Part shown: piece by piece, positions 25,983-35,445 of the stretch
How positions within the stretch are numbered: the stretch's first letter is position 1
Layout of the letters: every line of letters starts with the position of its first letter
IMG/VR virus record: IMGVR_UViG_3300027754_000045
Coordinates: 62,001-126,000 of that record
Source: a virus
Length of the DNA: 64,000 nt
Reading direction: 5' to 3' (one strand)
Translations under genes and position numbers: made by a program
The notes under the pieces: generated by a model
Databases searched by the model: none
Seen by the model: the letters and a program-made list of their open reading frames with translations, nothing else
Told to the model about the DNA's origin: nothing

Positions 25983-27227
25983 ATGCCTAAATTATGCCTA
26001 TCGATGATTGTTAAAAATGAAACTCACATTATCAAAGAATGCCTGGATTCAATCTACAAGTATGTGGATTACTGGGTCATTGTGGATACTGGTTCCACAG
26101 ACGGAACTCAAGAGTTAATTAAAAACTTCTTTGCCGAGAAGGGTATTCCTGGAGAACTTCATGAACGCCCATGGGTAGGATTCGGTGATAACCGCACAGA
26201 GGCTCTACAACTCTGCGACGGCAAGGCAGACTGGGCATGGATGATTGATGCCGACGACTATGTGGAAGGAGAGTTTCAGTTTCCGTTTAATGTGGGAGAA
26301 GTTGAAGCATTTGCTCTTGCGTTTGGTCGTGGCGAGTTCAGTTGGTGGAGAACTCAGATTTTCCGCACAGGTATTGGCTGGAGATACGAAGGCATTCTTC
26401 ACGAGTACCCAACAAAGCCAAATGTGGAAACTACTCCTCCAAAGATTGCAAAGCTGGAAGGAAAATATAAAATTGTTGCTCGCACCGTTGGAGCACGTAA
26501 TGTAGGCATTGATCCTATCGAGAAGTATAAACGGGATGCCATCATGTTGGAAGAAGTTCTGGTTAAGGAACCAAACAATGTAAGATACCAGTTCTATCTG
26601 GCTCAAAGCTATTTTGACTCTCAGCAATGGGAAAAGGCAGAAGCCGCCTACAAGAAGCGTGTAGAGATGGGTGGCTGGGAAGAAGAGCAATACTATTCAG
26701 CTTTTCGTATCGCCATGTGCCGTGGTCTTGCCAACAAGCCTTGGATCGAAATTCAGCAAGGATTCCTAGAATCCTGGGAACTTCGACCACACCGAGCAGA
26801 GCCTCTTCATCAGATTGCACGAGTCTACCGAATGATGGGTCATCCACGACTAGCCTTCTTATACGCAAAGATGGCTCTTGATATTCCGTATCCAAAGGAT
26901 GATATCTTGTTCGTCTCCGAAGATGTCTACAAGCATGCTGTTCTAGACGAAATTGCTTCCACTGCTTTCTATGCAGGAAAGCCTCATATGGGATACTCTG
27001 CCTGCAAGAAACTATTACTGGAAAACCTGCTTCCTCCAGATCAGGTTGAGCGTGTGCAAACCAATCTGAGTCAATACTTAAAGTTCTTTGAACAAAGTAA
27101 TCAAATGGAGATTATCAAGCAGTTAGATGAACAAGCCTCAAAACAAGCCGAAAAACGAGACCATAAACCTGCCCTATTTCCAGCACAAAAAAAGAACTTT
27201 AAAACTAGAAAACCAGTACATCGATAA
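25983..27227 (+). CDS. GT2 glycosyltransferase with C-terminal helical (TPR-like) repeats
   Basis: 414 residues. Residues 1-110 are a GT2 domain: L-C-L-S-M-I-V-K-N-E, V-D-T-G-S-T-D-G-T and the catalytic-metal I-D-A-D-D near 90. Residues about 180-370 form paired helices (R-Y-Q-F-Y-L-A-Q-S-Y-F-D ... A-E-A-A-Y-K-K-R), as in SunS-type glycosyltransferases with TPR tails that act on proteins. The C-terminus is basic. By eye the codons are clearly less AT-rich than the preceding 12 kb, so it has a different history. Confidence 0.85.
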   Translation: MPKLCLSMIVKNETHIIKECLDSIYKYVDYWVIVDTGSTDGTQELIKNFFAEKGIPGELHERPWVGFGDNRTEALQLCDGKADWAWMIDADDYVEGEFQFPFNVGEVEAFALAFGRGEFSWWRTQIFRTGIGWRYEGILHEYPTKPNVETTPPKIAKLEGKYKIVARTVGARNVGIDPIEKYKRDAIMLEEVLVKEPNNVRYQFYLAQSYFDSQQWEKAEAAYKKRVEMGGWEEEQYYSAFRIAMCRGLANKPWIEIQQGFLESWELRPHRAEPLHQIARVYRMMGHPRLAFLYAKMALDIPYPKDDILFVSEDVYKHAVLDEIASTAFYAGKPHMGYSACKKLLLENLLPPDQVERVQTNLSQYLKFFEQSNQMEIIKQLDEQASKQAEKRDHKPALFPAQKKNFKTRKPVHR

Positions 27228-27229
27228 AG

Positions 27230-27237
27230 CCTAAATA
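27230..27237 (+). promoter_or_regulatory. Late promoter variant CCTAAATA
   Basis: The octamer ends six bases before the ATG at 27243; T4 geometry puts the transcript start exactly on that A. No Shine-Dalgarno is present. The same CCTAAATA variant recurs at 53859, 54739 and 57411. Confidence 0.65.
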
Positions 27238-27242
27238 CACGT

Positions 27243-27653
27243 ATGACCGCAAAATACGACTTAACAATCAATAAAGGTTCTAATTTTGAGTTTTGGCTTC
27301 AGTATCAAAGAGAAGACAACACTCCAGTCGATTTAAGTGCGTATACTGCCGCACTGGTAGTTAAACGATTTAAAGGACAAGAATATCCTATTTTGTCTAT
27401 GAATAATTCTGGCTTGACTTATGGGTATAGTTCTGGAAATACTCTTGGTCTTTCTGGTTCGGGCAATATAAGTCTTAATACAGATTATGACGGAACAGGA
27501 ATTACTGGAGGAATTTCTGTAAATATCACAGCAAACACAACAAAAAAACTAACTTCAGGAAGTCATTTTTATGATTTAAATTTGATGATAGGAATTACGT
27601 ATTCTCAAAAACTTCTTGAAGGAAAGATTTTCATACAAGACGGATCACGTTAA
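27243..27653 (+). CDS. Small virion protein, probably baseplate or fibre-linked
   Basis: 136 residues, mostly beta. Y-D-L-T-I-N-K-G-S-N-F-E-F-W-L at the start and V-D-L-S-A-Y-T-A-A-L-V-V-K resemble the N-terminal attachment domain of phage baseplate or receptor-binding proteins. Gly/Ser-rich middle, then S-G-S-H-F-Y-D-L-N. It directly precedes and overlaps (TAATG) the giant tail protein, so the two are co-translated and may interact. Confidence 0.65.
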   Translation: MTAKYDLTINKGSNFEFWLQYQREDNTPVDLSAYTAALVVKRFKGQEYPILSMNNSGLTYGYSSGNTLGLSGSGNISLNTDYDGTGITGGISVNITANTTKKLTSGSHFYDLNLMIGITYSQKLLEGKIFIQDGSR

Positions 27654-30600
27654 TGAAACTCAAAATTCGTGAACTTTTAAATAAGGTTTTGTTTTTTAAT
27701 AAACCTCAGGAAAATATAACTAAACTTAAAATAATTGAGCAAGTTAAGTTTAATACTGTTTCAGTCAATACTGATTTTTTTGCTAATGATTTTTTTAATT
27801 TTCTTCCTACAATAACAAGTATTGCTCCAACTTCTGGTTTAGTAGCTGGAGGAACGTCATTTACTATAACAGGTACTAATCTTACTGGTACTTCTAGCGT
27901 AACTGTTGGCGGTGTTGCAGCAACCAGCGTTGCTGTTGTTTCTGGGACTTCTGTTACGGCTGTTACTCCAGCAGGAACAGCAGGCGTAAAGAGTGTTGTT
28001 CTTACTACTCCTGGAGGAACAGCCACTGCATCAAGTGCATTTACCTATATTGGCGTACCTACAATAACAACAATAAATCCTAGTACTGGTGTATTAGCTG
28101 GAGGAACACCATTTACTATAGGAGGAACTAATTTATTAAATACTTCTAGTGTAACTGTTGGCGGTGTTGCGGCAACCAGCGTTACTATTGTTTCTAGTAC
28201 TTCTGTTACCGCTGTTACTCCAGTAGGAACAGCAGGCGTAAAGAATATTGTTCTTACTACTCCAGGAGGAACAGTAACATTCTCAAGTGCTTTTGAATAC
28301 ACAGATATTGCTGTATTCCCTACAATAACAATTATTGCTCCAATTTCTGGAGTATTAGCAGGAGGAACAACCTTTGGCATAACAGGAACTAATTTATCAG
28401 ATACTTCTAGCGTAACTATTGGTGGTGTTACCGCTACTAGCCTTACTAATGTTTCTAGTGTTTTTGTTACTGCACGTACTCCAGCAGGAGCAACAATAGG
28501 CTTAAAGAATATTGCTTTAACAACTCCTATAGGAACAGCAATATCAGCAAATGCATTCACGTATATTGGCCTACCTACAATAACAAGTATTGCTCCAACT
28601 TCTGGTGTATTAGCAGGAGGAACAACCTTTGGTATAACAGGAACTAATTTATCAAATACTTCTAGCGTAACTGTTGGTGGTGTTACGGCTACTAGTCTTA
28701 CTAATGTTTCTGATACTTCTGTTACTGCACGTACTCCAGCAGGAGTAACAACAGGATTAAAGAATATCACTTTAATAACTCCAGGAGGAACAACTACTGC
28801 ACCAAATGCATTTACGTATATTGGCCTACCTACAATAACAGAAATTACTCCAAATTCTGGTCCAGTAAGCACCGAAACAACTGTAAATATAGATGGCACT
28901 AATTTATCAGGTACTTCTAGTGTAACTGTTGGCGGTGTTGCGGCAACTAATTTAAATATATTTAGCCCATTTAGCGTAGGGTGTGATTTTCCAGTAGGAA
29001 CAATAGGTGCAAAGAATGTTGTTCTTACTACTCCAGGAGGAATAACTACTGCACTAAATGCATTCACGTATATTGGCGTACCTACAATAACAAGTATTTC
29101 TCCTACTTCTGGTGTAGTAGCAGGAGGAACAACTATTACTATAACAGGTACTAATTTATCAGATACTACTATCGTAACTATTGATGGTGTTGAGGTAACT
29201 AGCTTTACTAATGTTTCTAGTACTTCTGTCACGGTTGTTACTCCAGCAGGAGCAACAATAGGCGCAAAAAATATTGTTCTTACTAATTTCGGAGGAACAG
29301 TTACTGCACCAAACGTATTTACGTATATTGGGCTACCTACAATAACAAGTATTGCTCCAGCTTCTGGCGTATTAGCAGGAGGAACGACTTTAGGAATAAC
29401 AGGAACTAATTTATCAGGTACTTCTAGCGTAACTGTTGGTGGTGTTACGGCTACTAGTCTTACTAATGTTTCTAGTGTTTTTGTTACTGCACGTACTCCA
29501 ACAGGAGCAATAATAGGAGTAAAGAATATTGTTCTTACTACTCCAGGAGGAATAACTACTGCACTAAACGCATTTACCTATATTGGCGTACCTACAATAA
29601 CAACAATAAATCCTAATACTGGTATATTAGCTGGAGGAACATCATTTACTATAGCAGGAACTAATTTATCAAATACTTCTAGCGTAACTGTTGGCGGTGT
29701 TGCGGCAACGAACGTTACTACTCTTTCTGGGACTTCTGTTACTGCAGTTACTCCAGCAGGATCAGCAGGCCTAAAGAATATTGTTCTTACTAATCCAGGA
29801 GGAACAGTTACTGCATCAAATGCTTTTGAATACACAGATATTACTATAATACCTACAATAACAAGTATTTCTCCAACTTCTGGCGTATTAGCAGGAGGAA
29901 CAACTTTAGGCATAACAGGAACTAATTTATCAAATACTACTAGCGTAAAGGTTGATGGTGTTACCGCTACTAGTCTTACTAATGTTTCTAGTGTTTTTGT
30001 TACTGCAGTAACTCCAGCAGGAGCAACAATAGGCCTAAAGAATATTACTCTAAATACTACTCTTGGAGGAGTAACATCAGTAAATGCATTTACTTATATT
30101 GGCCTACCTACAATAACAAGTATTGCTCCAATTTCTGGCGTATTAACAGGAGGAACAACCTTTGGCATAACAGGAACTAATTTATCAGATACTTCTAGCG
30201 TAACTGTTGGTGGTGTTACTGCTACTAGCCTTACTAATGTTTCTAGTGTTTTTGTTACTGCAGTAACTCCAGCAGGAGCAACAACAGGCGCAAAGAATAT
30301 TGTTCTTACTACTCCAGGAGGAATAACTACTGCACTAAACGCATTTACTTATACGGATTTTAATCTTGATTTTGCAAGAATACAAGTATTAGCAGATACT
30401 CGTATAAGTGATTTGTGGGTATTAGATACTACAAAAGCAAAACCTGTTGGTGTTGTTGCTGGGAAGTTTTATGCTCAAAGTGGCATTGATCGTTCTCAAG
30501 GAGGTTACACATCTGCTCCTAATGGAAGATTGACAAAATGGGCACAACCATTATTTTATACTCCCAGATCTATGGCAGATGTTATTAAAGGAACAACTGC

Positions 30601-33600
30601 AATTTCTGGCTTATGTGCAAGCCTAACTTATAATAAATTTGGCATTTTAAAAAATTTAAATTATTTTTATGGTGGACAGACCTCTGGTAGTGAAGGATCG
30701 GTTAATATGTCACGCCTATTGAGACTCAAAGAAGGAATAACTGGAGGAAAAAATGTAATCAAAAGACCGTATTCTTTTAATGATATTAAAACTTTTGGTT
30801 TAAGTGCAGGTCATACACTTTTTGGTAATATTAATAGTGATAAAACAGTAACTGCTGTAGCAATAGCATACAATAATCCAAACTCTTGGTCTCTAAAAAG
30901 AAATATGTTACTAAGTAGTTTAAGTCAAATTGATGAATGGCAATCTTATAGAGTTTTAAATTATTTAACACCTCTTGCTATTTCCTGGAGATTTCAAAAA
31001 GAAATCAGACAAAATAGTATAGGATTTTCAAATAATGTTTCACAAATATCTGAATCAGAACTTAACGCAGTAAATACAGATACTCTAAATCATCTTAAAA
31101 TATTATTAGACGAATATAAAGACCATTATCCGCTAGCAAGACCGAATAACGGAGTGAATAATACTCTAGGTAGTAACCAAACTTGGCGTGGAGAGGCAAC
31201 TAGTGGCTATCCTATGGGTCTGTGTGGTTCTTTTGGTGTTCGAACATCTCCATATCCGTTAGGAGCAACTCTTGATTTTATTCCTGCACTAGGAGTAAAC
31301 GGAACAACCTTAGATACTTGGTCTCCTCAAGGATGGACAGCAGATACAGGAATGTATTTATTTGACGGTTGGGGTATGAGATATATTTTAGAAAATATGA
31401 TATATTTGGACGGAGTAACATCAGTAATAGAACCAGTTACAACAACAACTCAACTTAAAGCAGATTCTTCGTGGAATAATATTCTTATAGAAGTAAAAAA
31501 ATTAATGCTTAAAGAAATTTTTGATTATGTGATACACACAGAAGAAGGAAGAGCCTGGTATGCTAAAAGAAAGTATTGGCCAGACGGTTCAGAGCGAGAC
31601 TCACTGATTTATGCAGACTCAAACCCAAATCGAATATGGACAGAACAAGCAACTGGTTTAACAGGAATTAAGTATTATTATAATCATTATTTTAATGGAA
31701 CTGGTTATTGGTATCCAGAACCAGATAATAAAGGATATGTAGGAACCAATCAAAATATTACTCCTATGGCATATCGTATGTTAGCCACAATGTATTTGTA
31801 TCCTTATATGACACTAGACAAAGAAAGAACTGCTCTTTTATCTGCGTATAATATGATGGCAGAAGAATGTGCTTCGGTGTTAGAACGATTTTTAATGGGA
31901 GTTACTTCTTCTCAAGAAAATAGTGCTGGATATTGGACGGAAGGTTGGGGATATGCTGCACAATCTATGCCAGATTTTTTGAAAATATTAACCTCTATGA
32001 AAACTATGGGAGACAGGAGACTATGGGACAAAAAGTCAACTCCAGACTATTTCAATAAAACAATACCAGGAATTTCTTATAGTTCTTGGACAAACAATAC
32101 TTGGAAATGGATCGTTAGTAGAATAATGCCAAATAATTTAATTATTAATTCTGGATCATGCAATAGTTCTGGATGGGAAACTATAGGCAACTCTTATCAA
32201 TTTACACCGTGGGGAGTGTATTTAACTGCTGTGAATGCAAGCGAAAGTCCTACTCCAGGAACCACGGGATCTGCAATTAGCGAACTTCATGATTGGTTTG
32301 ATAATAACGCAGGATACGAAGAAGAAATTGAATATTTTTACAATGTTAGAAAATATCAAGAACGTAATACATATAACGAAAAAATTAACACTCCTTGGTT
32401 TTACTCTCCAGGGGACTGTATAGTTACTTGGAAGTCGGAACACGTAATACCAAAATTTCAAAGTGATTGGACTTACGGAAATAATACAGAAAGACCTGAT
32501 GGTAAACCAGGATACGTTGTTAATAATTTTAATAAACCTTTAATTTTTGGTCTTTGGGCTAAGGGCGTAGGAGTTAGTGACGAAAAAACTAATGTTGATT
32601 GCGGTCACATTTCTGCTTATTTGGGCGACGCTGCATTACTAATAGAGACTGGTGAACCTAGACAGTTACTGGAATTTGATAATGATAAAACAAATAACTA
32701 TTTTTACGAAAGAGAAACTTTCAGGGTAAAAGGACATAATGTTATGCAATTGGGAGAAAGACTTGATTACAAGAATCCCAAATATGCTCCTTGGACTGGA
32801 GTAACATTTACCGCAACTGGTGGTAGTGCATTTTTAAATGCAACTTCAAATTATAATGTTAGACCATTAAAAATAAGTACTCCTCAACCATTGGGTGATA
32901 ATCGACCTAATCCAAAAGATGGAGGTTTTCCAACATGGGCAGAAAGTGATCCTGCCTGGGATAATGTATCTGACGGATTTTTATATCTTGCAGGAACAAC
33001 ACAAATAGCGAATACACGAGGAGGAGATACTGCACAATATTTGGCTCAATCCAGTAATATTCTTGGTGGATCAGAAACTATAGACGGAAGAGCTGGTCAA
33101 TACGTATTTGAGCCGTATCAATACCAAATAAAAACCTGCACAAGAGGTATTACCTGGGAATATTCTGCTGGTGTTGCAAAAATTAGAATTCAGGATATTG
33201 TGGGAATAAGTGCATTCAACAACAATCCATCGTTCTGGTCAGCAACTGGTCCGTATGCAACAGGACCAGACACAAGAGTATATTATCGTTTTCATACTGG
33301 ATATACTGGAGCAAACGATATAGCAGGAAATCCAAGTTCAACTAGTTGGCCATTCTTTACCACCACAGACGCAGGATTAACTTTCTTTTCAGTTTCTGGC
33401 ACAAACAACAAGACTTGGCAAGCAGCGTGGACACAACCAATACCGTATAATACAATGGCATATGATGGTGTTGTGAGCAGATTAGATTCTGTTGGTGTCA
33501 CAATGACCTTTGTTGGAAGTCAGCCAATTAAATTAACAAAAGAATTATCAGTAAATCATTCTTTTAAATATTCTTCAGTAACTAAACCAGGAATAGGAAT

Positions 33601-35194
33601 TACTGCTCCTAGTCGCCATTACGCAATTAATATTTTGTTAGGACTATCTGGTGGAGCGTTTCACGACGAGAAAAACCTTACTCTTAATACCACTATTGAT
33701 GCGGCAGTTAAAAAGAGAGATAACTTTACTATATTATTTCAAGAGGACGTTACAGTACAACAAGAAAATAAATTTAATGCACTAGGAGCAAAGAAATATT
33801 ACATAAACTCTAGAGGACTTTCTGCAGGTAGTTGGAATTTATCCCAATCAAACATAGATGCAGCTGTTGCATATTTAAAAGGAGATCTTAATGAACAAGG
33901 AAGTATGGTATTTGGTAGAGGCATAACTGCAACCAGTAAATCTTTTATATTTTTAGATTTTGAATCAACGTATGATCCTATGACTAAATCAGGAGGACCT
34001 ACTGTAGATGTCATGTTAGTTGATGGTCATACAGGACCAAATGGTTTTACAGGACCAGACGATCTTAGTTTTGATCAAACTTTACTAGATGGTCGAATAT
34101 TTGGTCAAACCTGTGCAAATAAATATTTTTATGAATGGATTGAAGGTGGAACGTCAAATAACGGCACAACATTCCACGGATTACGACATTATTTTCCAGG
34201 ATGCAGTTTTGGTAATTACGGACCACATTGGTGGTGGGGAAATAGCCAATGGTTTGGAAAAACTGATGCACAAATTGACGCACAACTAGAAATAGCCGCA
34301 AATACTCTTGTGGCTGGTTGTTCTGCTGCTTTTAAGGCATTTGATATATTTTCTCCTAGTGTTTATTCTAATGTTAATACCAGAAAATTAACCAGATGGA
34401 ATAATGCACAAAATGTAAGATTGTATAAAAAAATTAATACAATAATGGGTACCAATAAACCAATTATGCCTTGGGTTACTCCAACGTATTGGCATAATGG
34501 TACTGGTACTCCTTATACCACAGGCAACGCACCAGATGGTTATACAGGTTTCGAAGCTCAATATACTCCACCATGGACAATACTTCTAGATACTGACATT
34601 GTTTATGAAAATGCAGAACCTCTGATAGCCGAAGGAGCCGATGGAGTAATGATTTGGGGTAGTCCAGAATATAGAAGCATTCAAATACTTGGTCGTCCTG
34701 GTTGTTCGGATTGTAGTGAATTTTCGTTAATTGGTTTCGAGGGACGTACTGCGCAAGCTGTTGACGGAAAATATCAACAATGGCCATTAGATAAAGCAAC
34801 AACTCCAGGTGCAAGTCCTACTGGAATAACATTAAACGAATGGTCTTTCTTTACAGGTCAACGCCAAGCAATTTCTGCTCACGAGAACTATATAAAAGGC
34901 AGAGATATGGGTGTTACTGGTAATCGTTGGTGGTGGAAAGAAATTTCAGGTTCTACAGCGTATACACCACCAGAATGGGGAAATTTAAACACCAATCTTC
35001 AATGGAATGATGCAAATATTACTACTGGTACTACTGGTGCAGAAATAATTACAAGAACCTATAGAGATACTTTTTATAATATGGCAAAAGTAATTAAAGA
35101 ATCATACGGAACAAAAGATCAATGGATCTCTGGAATGACTGGACCAATTAAAGGTCTTACTGGTAACAGAAGAGTTAATGGAGTACAACAATAA
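27653..35194 (+). CDS. Giant tail protein: ten IPT/TIG-like repeats, polysaccharide-lyase-like region, second enzyme-like region
   Basis: 2513 residues. After about 50 residues come ten tandem repeats of about 85 residues (52-901) of IPT/TIG type (P-T-I-T-S-I-x-P-x-S-G-x-x-A-G-G-T ... G-T-N-L ... V-T-V-G-G-V). Residues about 903-2000 look like a helical toroid plus beta-sandwich of the heparinase II/III or alginate/hyaluronate lyase type, with D1649-C-G-H-I-S-A-Y-L-G-D near the usual catalytic-His/sandwich entry. Residues about 2030-2513 look like a second, TIM-barrel-like domain with L-D2102-F-E2104, similar to the D-x-E pair of hyaluronidases. The domain naming of the C-terminal parts is inference. 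It is probably a capsule or exopolysaccharide depolymerase spike. Confidence 0.8.
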   Translation: MKLKIRELLNKVLFFNKPQENITKLKIIEQVKFNTVSVNTDFFANDFFNFLPTITSIAPTSGLVAGGTSFTITGTNLTGTSSVTVGGVAATSVAVVSGTSVTAVTPAGTAGVKSVVLTTPGGTATASSAFTYIGVPTITTINPSTGVLAGGTPFTIGGTNLLNTSSVTVGGVAATSVTIVSSTSVTAVTPVGTAGVKNIVLTTPGGTVTFSSAFEYTDIAVFPTITIIAPISGVLAGGTTFGITGTNLSDTSSVTIGGVTATSLTNVSSVFVTARTPAGATIGLKNIALTTPIGTAISANAFTYIGLPTITSIAPTSGVLAGGTTFGITGTNLSNTSSVTVGGVTATSLTNVSDTSVTARTPAGVTTGLKNITLITPGGTTTAPNAFTYIGLPTITEITPNSGPVSTETTVNIDGTNLSGTSSVTVGGVAATNLNIFSPFSVGCDFPVGTIGAKNVVLTTPGGITTALNAFTYIGVPTITSISPTSGVVAGGTTITITGTNLSDTTIVTIDGVEVTSFTNVSSTSVTVVTPAGATIGAKNIVLTNFGGTVTAPNVFTYIGLPTITSIAPASGVLAGGTTLGITGTNLSGTSSVTVGGVTATSLTNVSSVFVTARTPTGAIIGVKNIVLTTPGGITTALNAFTYIGVPTITTINPNTGILAGGTSFTIAGTNLSNTSSVTVGGVAATNVTTLSGTSVTAVTPAGSAGLKNIVLTNPGGTVTASNAFEYTDITIIPTITSISPTSGVLAGGTTLGITGTNLSNTTSVKVDGVTATSLTNVSSVFVTAVTPAGATIGLKNITLNTTLGGVTSVNAFTYIGLPTITSIAPISGVLTGGTTFGITGTNLSDTSSVTVGGVTATSLTNVSSVFVTAVTPAGATTGAKNIVLTTPGGITTALNAFTYTDFNLDFARIQVLADTRISDLWVLDTTKAKPVGVVAGKFYAQSGIDRSQGGYTSAPNGRLTKWAQPLFYTPRSMADVIKGTTAISGLCASLTYNKFGILKNLNYFYGGQTSGSEGSVNMSRLLRLKEGITGGKNVIKRPYSFNDIKTFGLSAGHTLFGNINSDKTVTAVAIAYNNPNSWSLKRNMLLSSLSQIDEWQSYRVLNYLTPLAISWRFQKEIRQNSIGFSNNVSQISESELNAVNTDTLNHLKILLDEYKDHYPLARPNNGVNNTLGSNQTWRGEATSGYPMGLCGSFGVRTSPYPLGATLDFIPALGVNGTTLDTWSPQGWTADTGMYLFDGWGMRYILENMIYLDGVTSVIEPVTTTTQLKADSSWNNILIEVKKLMLKEIFDYVIHTEEGRAWYAKRKYWPDGSERDSLIYADSNPNRIWTEQATGLTGIKYYYNHYFNGTGYWYPEPDNKGYVGTNQNITPMAYRMLATMYLYPYMTLDKERTALLSAYNMMAEECASVLERFLMGVTSSQENSAGYWTEGWGYAAQSMPDFLKILTSMKTMGDRRLWDKKSTPDYFNKTIPGISYSSWTNNTWKWIVSRIMPNNLIINSGSCNSSGWETIGNSYQFTPWGVYLTAVNASESPTPGTTGSAISELHDWFDNNAGYEEEIEYFYNVRKYQERNTYNEKINTPWFYSPGDCIVTWKSEHVIPKFQSDWTYGNNTERPDGKPGYVVNNFNKPLIFGLWAKGVGVSDEKTNVDCGHISAYLGDAALLIETGEPRQLLEFDNDKTNNYFYERETFRVKGHNVMQLGERLDYKNPKYAPWTGVTFTATGGSAFLNATSNYNVRPLKISTPQPLGDNRPNPKDGGFPTWAESDPAWDNVSDGFLYLAGTTQIANTRGGDTAQYLAQSSNILGGSETIDGRAGQYVFEPYQYQIKTCTRGITWEYSAGVAKIRIQDIVGISAFNNNPSFWSATGPYATGPDTRVYYRFHTGYTGANDIAGNPSSTSWPFFTTTDAGLTFFSVSGTNNKTWQAAWTQPIPYNTMAYDGVVSRLDSVGVTMTFVGSQPIKLTKELSVNHSFKYSSVTKPGIGITAPSRHYAINILLGLSGGAFHDEKNLTLNTTIDAAVKKRDNFTILFQEDVTVQQENKFNALGAKKYYINSRGLSAGSWNLSQSNIDAAVAYLKGDLNEQGSMVFGRGITATSKSFIFLDFESTYDPMTKSGGPTVDVMLVDGHTGPNGFTGPDDLSFDQTLLDGRIFGQTCANKYFYEWIEGGTSNNGTTFHGLRHYFPGCSFGNYGPHWWWGNSQWFGKTDAQIDAQLEIAANTLVAGCSAAFKAFDIFSPSVYSNVNTRKLTRWNNAQNVRLYKKINTIMGTNKPIMPWVTPTYWHNGTGTPYTTGNAPDGYTGFEAQYTPPWTILLDTDIVYENAEPLIAEGADGVMIWGSPEYRSIQILGRPGCSDCSEFSLIGFEGRTAQAVDGKYQQWPLDKATTPGASPTGITLNEWSFFTGQRQAISAHENYIKGRDMGVTGNRWWWKEISGSTAYTPPEWGNLNTNLQWNDANITTGTTGAEIITRTYRDTFYNMAKVIKESYGTKDQWISGMTGPIKGLTGNRRVNGVQQ
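27806..30357 (+). repeat. Ten tandem coding repeats of about 255 bp (IPT/TIG units)
   Basis: Units begin with CCTACAATAACA at about 27806, 28068, 28320, 28573, 28829, 29082, 29337, 29590, 29850 and 30108. Similarity between units is high at DNA level in places (for example the segment encoding V-T-V-G-G-V), so copy number could vary by recombination. Unit 5 is the most diverged. Confidence 0.9.
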
Positions 35195-35195
35195 T

Positions 35196-35438
35196 ATGAA
35201 AGTTAAAATAAAAGAAAAATATGAAAATATATCATTTATTAATATAACTAATGTATATAATTATTCTATACTAAAAATAACAGATAAATCTAAATATATT
35301 GTTTTAATTTCTGAAATAAAAGAACCTGTATTTTTTGAAGGAGAACCAGAGGCTAATTTTATTCCAGATATTCCAGGAGGACGAGAGGATACTGATAATG
35401 CATTTACAGACGCACCTTTTCCTGCAATATTATTATAA
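35196..35438 (+). CDS. Small unrecognised protein after the giant tail protein
   Basis: 80 residues. A lysine-rich start leads to a beta-rich first half (I-L-K-I-T-D-K-S-K-Y-I-V-L-I-S), then an acidic, proline-rich tail (P-E-A-N-F-I-P-D-I-P-G-G-R-E-D). Start at 35196 sits one base after the previous stop. It may be a fibre-linked peptide; no family recognised. Confidence 0.6.
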   Translation: MKVKIKEKYENISFINITNVYNYSILKITDKSKYIVLISEIKEPVFFEGEPEANFIPDIPGGREDTDNAFTDAPFPAILL

Positions 35439-35441
35439 ATA
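35434..35441 (+). promoter_or_regulatory. Late promoter TATAAATA before the collagen-like gene
   Basis: Exact octamer overlapping the previous stop; predicted start 35447, within one base of the ATG at 35446. No Shine-Dalgarno. Confidence 0.75.
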
Positions 35442-35445
35442 TTAA

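Noticed and set aside
26205-26895. Open frames in other phases over the GT2-TPR gene
   Set aside because: The less AT-rich codons open chance frames; the real gene has clear GT2 motifs across this stretch.
28045-29232. A 395-codon minus-strand open frame opposite the IPT/TIG repeats
   Set aside because: It is the periodic antisense shadow of a repetitive coding region; its product mirrors the repeats and has no ribosome site or promoter.
27806-30357. Regularly spaced repeats that might suggest a CRISPR array
   Set aside because: Units are about 255 bp, coding, and vary as protein domains do; there is no short repeat with unique spacers and no cas gene.
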